Assembly: GCF_002395745.1 (NCBI RefSeq)
Contig: NZ_DGUN01000049.1
Coordinates: forward strand, 30,222 to 76,837
Reading direction: 5' to 3'
DNA: 46,616 bases
Source of the DNA: Fibrobacter sp. UBA4309
GTDB lineage: Bacteria > Fibrobacterota > Fibrobacteria > Fibrobacterales > Fibrobacteraceae
Shown here: positions 24,391 through 31,835 of the stretch, piece after piece
How the letters are laid out: each line of letters opens with the position of its first letter
Position numbering within the stretch: position 1 is the stretch's first letter
Notes under the pieces: model-generated
Told to the model about the DNA's origin: nothing
Databases searched by the model: none
Seen by the model: only the letters and a program-made list of their open reading frames with translations
Made by a program: the position numbers and the translations under genes

Positions 24391-25989
24391 TTAACGTTCG
24401 GCTCTATTGTGATTATCAACTTTTCTAGATGAATTTACATAATTTCTCACACTAAATTTATCTACATATCCAATAGAGCTCTCAGTGCCCGATACCGGAT
24501 CGTATTTTTTTACAGGACGTCCAAGTCCACTTGATTCAGCCTTTTTTGCAGGAATCATATAAATCATATGATCTTTGTAGTTTTGATAATCATCATCAGA
24601 CATTTCATAATTCCCGGAACCATAGCTTTCCAAATGTCGACCATGATTATGCCAATTAGCAACAACTGTCGCTCCCTCAGGAACCTGACTTTCCGCGTCA
24701 TATGGATACGATGTATTTTCAGTCCCTTTCATTCCATATGTCGAGTAAAACAAGCCGTCCAATTCGTATATTAGGCCTGCATATTCAGCATTATCTGAGC
24801 TTGCTTGATCTTGATAAAAATATCCAGCATCTAAAACAGCTGCGTCCATATTATTGAATCCATCCTCTGGATCCAAACCATCTTCATCAATAGATTTTAT
24901 TGGATTGTAATAATTCCCCATATATACATACGAACTGGAGAAAAACCTTGCTGGGTCAACGCTTATCCACAATCCGAGCATTGGATCGAGATAACGGGCA
25001 CCGAAATAATCCAATTCGATTTCATCATCCAGTTCCTTCCCGGTGAAATTCTCCGTCACCTTCTCGGCGGGTTCTGCGAGGCTGACCTGTTCACCAAAGG
25101 CACGGTAGTCATAAGCGGCAACCGGCACACCCACATCGGCGACATCCGTCCAGGAGTAGCCCTGCGTGCCATAGACGAGCATCGTGGAGCCCAGGTGGTT
25201 CTTCAGGTACCATTCGAACTTTTCAGAGGGGATGTAGCCCGCACCGAACCCGATGTCGACAGCGGAAGCGTCCTCCGGCATGTAGCGTCCAAGGCCCTGC
25301 GGCATGTTCACGACGACCCTCACGTCCTTCAGCGTTCCGCCAGGCATATTCTCACGAACCTCGGTACCGATGCCCGTGTAGTGCGTCACAAGTGTGGCAT
25401 ACCAAGGACCGTCAAACGCTGTCTTCTTCATGCGCGTCTTCGAGATACGGCGGCCAGAGCCGTCGTAGGCCATGACAAGCTTCGTGGAGTCGCATACGGT
25501 GTAGTGACCATACGCAGTGCAAGTTTCACGGACAAATTCAACGGGCATACCTCTCCAATCATAGGAAATTGTAAGGTTCTTGGACTTGTCCTCAATCAGG
25601 TTGCCGTCCGCATCGTAGTCAAAATTATTTGCATCAGTCATATTACGAGAGTCAGCAGTGCCGCCCATACCATTTGTAACAGACTTGAGCTTATTCGATC
25701 CGGCTTCGTAGGTATATTCGCCGCCGGCAGATTTGCCGACATTCCCGGCACGGCGCTGGGCGACAATGCGGCCCTGGTCGTCGTAGGCGAAGTACATGGT
25801 ATGCTTCACATCGGCGACGCTACCCTTATTCACCTGGTCAAGTGTCGGCTCGGTCGCATTGTCGATAAGGACATATGCGGCCTCAATATCTTTCTCGCGG
25901 ATGTTCTGCATACTACCCAATATAGCAGAAATCAGGTTGGCATCGGCATCAAGTCCGTACTTTGTATGTCCTTTATCAAAATTTGTCAA
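24391..25989 (-). CDS. Rhs module with JAB/MPN-like (DUF4329-like) C-terminal toxin
   Basis: Residues ~60-350 are Rhs core (NFDYDADGNLIEDKSKNLTI, EWYLKNHLGSTMLVYG, YDYRAFGE, FTGKELDDEIELDYFG, GLWISVDPA). The last ~180 residues are the variable tip, with Glu402 (AEYAGLIY), ANWHNHG (His447, His449) and SDDD (464-467). This E...HxH...SxxD order fits the JAB/MPN metalloprotease fold of DUF4329-like toxins. The protein lacks a signal peptide and the long N-terminal Rhs region; the best start is a TTG with no clear ribosome site, so it is probably an orphan tip awaiting recombination with a full Rhs gene. Confidence 0.8.
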   Translation of the reverse strand: MTNFDKGHTKYGLDADANLISAILGSMQNIREKDIEAAYVLIDNATEPTLDQVNKGSVADVKHTMYFAYDDQGRIVAQRRAGNVGKSAGGEYTYEAGSNKLKSVTNGMGGTADSRNMTDANNFDYDADGNLIEDKSKNLTISYDWRGMPVEFVRETCTAYGHYTVCDSTKLVMAYDGSGRRISKTRMKKTAFDGPWYATLVTHYTGIGTEVRENMPGGTLKDVRVVVNMPQGLGRYMPEDASAVDIGFGAGYIPSEKFEWYLKNHLGSTMLVYGTQGYSWTDVADVGVPVAAYDYRAFGEQVSLAEPAEKVTENFTGKELDDEIELDYFGARYLDPMLGLWISVDPARFFSSSYVYMGNYYNPIKSIDEDGLDPEDGFNNMDAAVLDAGYFYQDQASSDNAEYAGLIYELDGLFYSTYGMKGTENTSYPYDAESQVPEGATVVANWHNHGRHLESYGSGNYEMSDDDYQNYKDHMIYMIPAKKAESSGLGRPVKKYDPVSGTESSIGYVDKFSVRNYVNSSRKVDNHNRAER

Positions 25990-26064
25990 ATTTCCGCTAA
26001 AAACGCATATTCATATTCAAAAATTTCCGTAGCTGTCATCTTGCAAATATTTGTCCTCGACCAG

Positions 26065-26075
26065 CCCCCCCCCCC
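26065..26075. repeat. Eleven-base C/G homopolymer
   Basis: Eleven consecutive C on the plus strand (G on the minus strand, the strand of the Rhs cassettes), between the 143-bp repeat and the JAB-tip Rhs module. Downstream of the G run the minus strand reads GLVEDKYLQDDSYGNF, a possible YD-repeat remnant. It is the longest G/C homopolymer I noticed in the window. Confidence 0.9.
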
Positions 26076-26083
26076 GAAATCGC

Positions 26084-26226
26084 ACAGAAAAAGGCCGCCG
26101 GGGCGCCCCTCTTATTAAACTCCTGCATAGTCCAGTATTCCACTTGCCATTGTGTTCCCCTTTCTAGGGCTACGCAATGAATATGATAATACTTTTCCCC
26201 ACTTATGTAAAATCGTACCAGTCCAC
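26084..26226. repeat. 143-bp direct repeat, copy 2
   Basis: Partner of 18856-18998. On the minus strand the sequence entering it reads STWEFAYDSNGVLVVDWYDF and a stop, another YD-repeat scrap, and in a second frame GLVRFYISGEKYYHIHC...WTMQEFNKR. It marks the right border of the minus-strand cassette stack. Confidence 0.9.
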
Positions 26227-26688
26227 TACTAAAACTCCGTTGGAATCATATGCAAACTCCCATGTTGACATATTTTTACAATAAATCCTCAACAAATAAT
26301 CATTTTGTAAGATTCAGTTCCACTCCAATACAAAATCACTTGTTCTTACTTTTTCTTTACAAAGTAAGAAAACAAAAACCGTATTTCATTGTCACACAAC
26401 AAACTAACAAATTTGTTTCAAACACTTATCCACAATAGACAAATTCATTTATTTGTTATTCATTTCACACACAAATTTACTTAGTACAAAATAAGTAAAA
26501 AATAACAAGTGCATTTAGATAATTTCTAACAAGGTTTTCTTAAATTTACCGCCAATTGTATTGAAATTTTTCAATTAGAGACAAGTTTATCGGGGCTTAG
26601 GAATCTAATTGAAAAGATCGCTAAAACAGCATTTCAGCACATTCTCAACCTCACCCCGAGCAAAAACACCAAAAAAAAGGATAAAAAA
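26227..26688. other. AT-rich gap with nested hairpins before the plus-strand pair
   Basis: About 460 bases with no credible gene. The first ~60 bases still hold an Rhs scrap on the minus strand. The rest is very AT-rich with many CAAAT/ACAAA motifs. Near the end, TTTTCAATTAGA (26568-26579) and TCTAATTGAAAA (26604-26615) form a perfect 12-bp inverted repeat with a 24-base loop. TTGAAA (26561-26566) can instead pair with TTTCAA (26569-26574). These alternative hairpins lie in the probable leader of the gene at 26689. Confidence 0.5.
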
Positions 26689-27153
26689 ATGAAAACTTTC
26701 TTTAAAACGCTTGCAATTCTCATGGTAGCCTCTATCGCTTCCTTTGCGGAACCCTTTTCCAACGTCTGCAATGAAAATAACAGCGACGGAAGTGTCGGCA
26801 TGCCTATGAAATCTTGCACCATCGACAACCTGACGAACTACACTCTTATCGTCAACGGCTCTCGCTTCATGATCGACACTTACCAAACTGTAACATACAA
26901 TGGCGAATCTTTCGGCCTCCGCCTCTATGTAACAAACACCGTTCCTGAATATAACCCCATCATGGCATTGGCACAGAACGCTTTCGCAACTCGCGCCCCC
27001 CTGCACATCATTTATGTAAACCCGGCCGTAACGAACATTATCAACGCCGACTACCTTAACAACAAGAATTGCGGCATCAACCGCAACAATGACGGCACCC
27101 CCGCCTACATGCACTGCCCCATCCAGTCGTTCACCATTTTCAGCCAGAACTAA
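26689..27153 (+). CDS. Small secreted protein of unknown family
   Basis: A 154-residue protein with a clear signal peptide (FFKTLAILMVASIASFAE) and an A-rich, GGAT-containing stretch before the ATG. The mature part has four to six cysteines (NVCNEN, KSCTIDNL, NCGIN, MHCPIQ) that could form disulfides, and beta-type segments (YTLIVNGSRFMIDTYQTVTY). I do not recognise it. It sits 40 bases before the giant secreted protein and is probably in the same operon, which suggests a partner, inhibitor or accessory subunit. Confidence 0.75.
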   Translation: MKTFFKTLAILMVASIASFAEPFSNVCNENNSDGSVGMPMKSCTIDNLTNYTLIVNGSRFMIDTYQTVTYNGESFGLRLYVTNTVPEYNPIMALAQNAFATRAPLHIIYVNPAVTNIINADYLNNKNCGINRNNDGTPAYMHCPIQSFTIFSQN

Positions 27154-27193
27154 TTAAAGATAAGGCTATTTACTTCAAAAAAGTTGGTAAAAA

Positions 27194-30100
27194 ATGGTAC
27201 GATATTTATCAAAATACTTAGCAATAGCGATGCTCGTGCCGCAGTTACTGATGGCAGCGACACATCAAATCGCTATGAACGTACGGACCGTTCTGTCTTT
27301 GAACGACGGTGACGACGTTGAATTGGTCGGCTTCCCCGACTACAACTGGGGATATACTCGTGTTTTTATGGGCGTTAACGCCGGTCCTTTCGCCGAATTA
27401 ACCGGAGGTTTCTTCGTTAATGACTGCGGTTATGACCTCAGCGGTTTCTATACACAATTTGATTTCCGCTACTCCAGTTCAATCCGGATGACGTATTTTG
27501 GTCCTAGCGCCGATTTGCCGATTCAGTGGTGGCTGGGAACAGGAGCTCCCGAGGCTACGTGCGTAAAGAGCGAGGACACTCCTGAAGCTGAAGAAGTCAA
27601 AAATCTTATAAAAATACTTGTTAGTGAAAAATTTAAGAACTACAATGACATTGGCAACCAGAATGCAAGCTATGTATTTGAAGGTGTATCCAAGCCATTG
27701 AAAATAACAAATATGCCTTCTGGAGACTTCAATGTCATCAAGTTCACCATTGTGCCTTTGGACAAGAAATCTTTGGATGGCTACATGTATTTTGGCGATA
27801 AAAAATACAAGGTCAATGGTGATACAACCATCATTTCTTTGGCTCCAAGATACAAGGAAATTCTTCCATTCGAATTATCTTTCGACACCTATCGTAAGGT
27901 AAAGATTAAATGGCAAGCCATCGTAGACGTTCCCGAAGTGACCGACATTGCAGACCAAATAAAAAACAATGGAGATTCCGTCTCTGTCGAATACAGCTTC
28001 GAAAAAACACCTTACACACACAAATCTTTAAAAATTAATTTTGACAAAAATGCATTTACCGACGGTAAAGCACCTACCGTCAAGAAATACGCATTTAACC
28101 CCAATGGTCCCGCTGACGAAATCGGTATGTCTTTCTCGGGCACGTTATATGACATCTCCGCGAACCTAAAACCGGGCAAGCGAGTCACTATGGCGCTTCC
28201 CTTGGACATGGATTACGATTCCGAAGAAGATACTCTTTGGTTTGAACATTTCATTGAAGAAGAAAACACCTGGGTAAAAGTTCCTGTTGACAGCATTGTT
28301 GACGGTTATGCCTATTTTACCGTTGACCATTTCTGCTTCGGTTGGCTAAAAAAAGCATGCAAGACAATCGTGAAGTACACGGTAAAAATTGGCGCCGGCG
28401 TACTGAATGTTATTCCTGGTGTCCGCAAGTATGTCGACAAACTTGCAAATTACTTGGCTGATGCAGTTGGTTCCGCAATTGACGGAATTATCAACACCTA
28501 TGAATGGATACGCGAAGTTCTTACCGACATTATATGCTTTGATTGGGAAAGCGCATCAGAAAAAATAGCAGAAAAATTCACCGACGCAGCAACTTATCTT
28601 GTAGAAACATTTATAAAGACTAATAGCGGTTGGGACCTTCCTGATGGTTTTGTCAACTTCCAGAATTGGGATGCAGGACTTCAAAACAAATTGGAAGCTT
28701 ACCGCAACCTAGACTTTGTAGGAACAGATGAAAATAGCATTAACATCATTTTAAGTAACGAAAATATAGAGAAAGTTATTGACGATGATCAAACTTGCAA
28801 AGATATTGCAGATGCGGATGACAGGATTTCATGCTTAAAATGGAGAATAACTAAGTACAACTACGATATTTACCTAGCAGACATCCTTTTAACTCAAGCC
28901 AACATAGGTACTACACGTTTCAAGTTTGAATATGATAGCAAGACTCTTTCCGGAACCGTCACCGACCATTACCGTAAGGACGCTTCTAACAACGATGTAA
29001 AATATCCTCTATCTCTACTGTTCAACACCGATCCGGGTTTTTTGAACGATGCTTCTTCGTTTGTTGACGGACTCCAAGCATGCGGACATCTTGAAAAAGG
29101 TTTATTCCCCTTCCTAACGACAAGAAGCCAAATGGCCGATAAGATTAGGGATTTAAACTTCCGAGGGGCTTGCAAAGATTTATTCAATATGTTCTCCCTG
29201 GAAAACATAGATGTTATCGGCAATACTTACGATTGTGGAACAGCGGCTCTCAAAGCAAAAGCCATGCTCACCTCCCATGAGAAAAAACTCATTGCTGTTA
29301 GTGAAGCCATGACCCGAGCTTCTCTCTTGGCATGGGTTGACAAGAACAACTTCCGTCCATACTCTGCATTGATGCTTAAAAATGTCTACGATGGTTCGAG
29401 AGAATGGCTTTCGTTGATTGCACCCTTGATGATGAACAACAACATTTCTACCAAGGCTTATGTCAGTTTGGCCCTGTACGAATTCGTCCACTATGGGACC
29501 CAAGAAATGTTGGCTAAGTTGAATCATGCCTTTGACATAAATTATGGATTCAATGGTGGATATTCCGAAGGTGCCGGGTATTCTCAATACATTTGGGATG
29601 AAGCGACATACATCTTTGCAGCAATGAAGGATGCGTACGCATCAAAATCCTGGACACTGAATCTTTCCCATAATTTCATGCAAAGCGCAGACCACATGTT
29701 CAATACGTCTCGCCCTGTTGGCGCATTGGGAAATATTCCTGTTGAAATTGATGATGGAGTTACATATAAACCTGATTACCGGCCTTGGGCTAAGCTGAAA
29801 AACGACACAAAGTATTTAGCAATGCACCAGAATTACGGAATGGACAACAATAAGATTACCACTCTTGTTCCGTTCGGTGTTCCGAATTTCACTTGCAATA
29901 CCAATGAATGCTCTTTGGCGAATTTGCAAGACAGGATGGGAAGAGATCCTTATCTGTGGACATATTTTGAAGATGGCGTTGGAGTCATCTCCGTCAAGAA
30001 TCCCTCTACAGGTGAAATCACATCCTTGTCCTTAATCGGTGAATCCGGTAACCAGTTTACGTTGGGGCAAGCTCATGATCAGCAAGATAATCTTTCTATC

Positions 30101-31294
30101 ACACTCACGAGTTCAAAAGATGGTCCGATTATCCAAGACAGGGGCTATGCCGGCTTTGGACAACGTCCAACAGTTAATTTCCATAGGTTTATTTATCACA
30201 ATGTGTTAGCCCCGCTTAAGGATGGGGTCGATTTGACAGACGCCGCTCAGAAAGCCATCGTCGAAAATATTGTAGACATTGATGCGCAGAGCGACAATAG
30301 ATCGATGGAATACAGTGACATAAAAAGCCGTTACAACGCCTTTATGAAAGAAGATGCTGGATATGTTTATAAAGCAATCTTCTCGTTTATCGACGGTTCA
30401 ACAATCGACGCCATGTCCGGAGGCAACATCTACAATTTCAGACTAGAAGGCGGAAAGGCCGTAAAAAAAGTTGACAAACTTGTAGATATTCCTACTTACG
30501 ATCCGACCATCAGCAATTCTACTAAAAATGGATATGGTGCCATTGCCTACACGGCAACCCTTCCGTATAGCAAGGGCAGTATTGAAGACGACAGAACTAT
30601 CCTCTACTTTGGCGGCAGCCTCTGGGTTATCGACCAGCCGAATAAGACTGGAATGGTTTGGTTGGCGAATTCCCCGATAGCAGGCTGGAATTCGATTGCC
30701 GATACCTACGGTGTAGAACTGTTTGCTTCTTCTCCATCGAAAATTCATGAAGAAAATCTTGTTGTCATGAATGGATCTTGCATACATCAGAACGGCTCCG
30801 TTGCGCCGGGCGTTTGTGATCCTAAAGCCGAACTCAATAATCTCACCAATTATGAATATGGCTTGCACGACCCGTTGGCAACCACTTATGTTATGCAATA
30901 TAACGTGATGGGTTCGGCATTTAGCAAGTACACTTCCGACTGCCCTACAGAAACGCAGTGCTTTATGTCGACGGACGGAAACGTCACTCGCAAAGTTGTC
31001 GTTCCTGCCAAGAATGTCAAGTATGACATGTGCGATGCTTTGCACAACGATTGCGCACTTCCGTATGAAACAGATGCTATTCTCATCGCAATCCATCTTA
31101 ATGGAAAGTGGGAATATCAACTCCTAAACGGAAAAACGTATGACAAGGACAATGAAGGAGCCCTAATTGCAATTATCGGTGGTACAACAAGCCTAACTGC
31201 ATACACGGCTTATAGAATGGATGGTTCTGCTTTTAGCGGAAGATACAGGAATACCTACCAGCCATATATTCCATTGCTTTTGCTGAAGCCGTAA
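27194..31294 (+). CDS. Giant secreted protein with heparinase II/III-like features
   Basis: A 1366-residue exported protein (signal YLAIAMLVPQLLMAA). Residues ~25-390 look like beta-rich modules ending in YFTVDHFCFGW. Residues ~395-480 are helical and amphipathic. Residues ~640-850 are helical with GGYSEGAGYSQYIWDEATYI (about 785-805), recalling the alpha-toroid of polysaccharide lyases. Near 958-1003, QAHDQQDNLSITL, DRGYAGFGQRP and HRFIYHN follow the heparinase II/III pattern of H-x-D, a D-x-G-x-Y strand and a late HN. A polysaccharide-degrading function is therefore possible but the match is distant. No sorting domain is obvious at the C-terminus. Confidence 0.7.
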   Translation: MVRYLSKYLAIAMLVPQLLMAATHQIAMNVRTVLSLNDGDDVELVGFPDYNWGYTRVFMGVNAGPFAELTGGFFVNDCGYDLSGFYTQFDFRYSSSIRMTYFGPSADLPIQWWLGTGAPEATCVKSEDTPEAEEVKNLIKILVSEKFKNYNDIGNQNASYVFEGVSKPLKITNMPSGDFNVIKFTIVPLDKKSLDGYMYFGDKKYKVNGDTTIISLAPRYKEILPFELSFDTYRKVKIKWQAIVDVPEVTDIADQIKNNGDSVSVEYSFEKTPYTHKSLKINFDKNAFTDGKAPTVKKYAFNPNGPADEIGMSFSGTLYDISANLKPGKRVTMALPLDMDYDSEEDTLWFEHFIEEENTWVKVPVDSIVDGYAYFTVDHFCFGWLKKACKTIVKYTVKIGAGVLNVIPGVRKYVDKLANYLADAVGSAIDGIINTYEWIREVLTDIICFDWESASEKIAEKFTDAATYLVETFIKTNSGWDLPDGFVNFQNWDAGLQNKLEAYRNLDFVGTDENSINIILSNENIEKVIDDDQTCKDIADADDRISCLKWRITKYNYDIYLADILLTQANIGTTRFKFEYDSKTLSGTVTDHYRKDASNNDVKYPLSLLFNTDPGFLNDASSFVDGLQACGHLEKGLFPFLTTRSQMADKIRDLNFRGACKDLFNMFSLENIDVIGNTYDCGTAALKAKAMLTSHEKKLIAVSEAMTRASLLAWVDKNNFRPYSALMLKNVYDGSREWLSLIAPLMMNNNISTKAYVSLALYEFVHYGTQEMLAKLNHAFDINYGFNGGYSEGAGYSQYIWDEATYIFAAMKDAYASKSWTLNLSHNFMQSADHMFNTSRPVGALGNIPVEIDDGVTYKPDYRPWAKLKNDTKYLAMHQNYGMDNNKITTLVPFGVPNFTCNTNECSLANLQDRMGRDPYLWTYFEDGVGVISVKNPSTGEITSLSLIGESGNQFTLGQAHDQQDNLSITLTSSKDGPIIQDRGYAGFGQRPTVNFHRFIYHNVLAPLKDGVDLTDAAQKAIVENIVDIDAQSDNRSMEYSDIKSRYNAFMKEDAGYVYKAIFSFIDGSTIDAMSGGNIYNFRLEGGKAVKKVDKLVDIPTYDPTISNSTKNGYGAIAYTATLPYSKGSIEDDRTILYFGGSLWVIDQPNKTGMVWLANSPIAGWNSIADTYGVELFASSPSKIHEENLVVMNGSCIHQNGSVAPGVCDPKAELNNLTNYEYGLHDPLATTYVMQYNVMGSAFSKYTSDCPTETQCFMSTDGNVTRKVVVPAKNVKYDMCDALHNDCALPYETDAILIAIHLNGKWEYQLLNGKTYDKDNEGALIAIIGGTTSLTAYTAYRMDGSAFSGRYRNTYQPYIPLLLLKP

Positions 31295-31312
31295 GAAAAA
31301 AATATTTTGATT

Positions 31313-31354
31313 AAAAAGGGAAACTCAAGCCTTATGGCAAGAGTTTCCCTTTTC
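31313..31354 (+). terminator. Terminator after the giant secreted protein
   Basis: AAAAGGGAAACTC (31314-31326) pairs with GAGTTTCCCTTTT (31341-31353), a perfect 13-bp stem with a T-rich end, 19 bases after the stop codon. It would also work on the minus strand. Confidence 0.9.
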
Positions 31355-31433
31355 TATTATATTCTACTTGACGCCCCACCCCGCAAAAGTGTATATTTGC
31401 ACCCAAGTCTAACAACGTTATCATTATAAACAG

Positions 31434-31826
31434 ATGAACAGCATTCGCCTTATTCTTATCCTTTCTGCCTTGGCGCTCCTCTTTACCGCCTGTCTCCAAG
31501 ACGACGATGCCGATTCCCGTATTCCTGTACGCTATACGGTCATTGTTACCGACTCCACTTCCGGAAAGTCCGTCGAAAGTGCAAAAGTGGAACTCACAAA
31601 CGAGGTCCAGGCCTCCCAGTCGCTCAAGACCAACTCCAGCGGTACGGTCATATTTCCGAGCGAAGAAAGCTACGTGAACCAGATTGTCGTCACCAAGAGC
31701 GGCTATTTTCCCAAGGACACCGTCGACGTCATCGCAAACTCGGACACCTCGCTGAAGGTCATCCTGCGGTCCATCGCCATCCGCCTTGTCCCGGTCGACA
31801 CGGCCAAGGCCGATTCCACAAAGTAG
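31434..31826 (+). CDS. Lipoprotein with carboxypeptidase-regulatory-like domain
   Basis: A 130-residue lipoprotein (LLFTAC, Cys20) with an acidic DDDAD spacer and one beta-sandwich domain: VRYTVIVTDSTSGKSVESAK, VELTN, SGTVIFPS, VTKSGYFPKDTVDVI, LKVIL. This is the CarboxypepD_reg-like pattern common in surface and envelope proteins. It is first in the run that continues, nine bases on, with the GspE/PilB ATPase, so it may serve the secretion machine, for example as an outer-membrane helper. That role is inferred. Confidence 0.75.
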   Translation: MNSIRLILILSALALLFTACLQDDDADSRIPVRYTVIVTDSTSGKSVESAKVELTNEVQASQSLKTNSSGTVIFPSEESYVNQIVVTKSGYFPKDTVDVIANSDTSLKVILRSIAIRLVPVDTAKADSTK

Positions 31827-31835
31827 CCCTCCGCC

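Noticed and set aside
26300..26560. Possible replication origin or DnaA-box cluster in the AT-rich gap
   Set aside because: The TTATCCACA at about 26425 is a single DnaA-box-like site; no cluster and no dnaA or dnaN neighbour.
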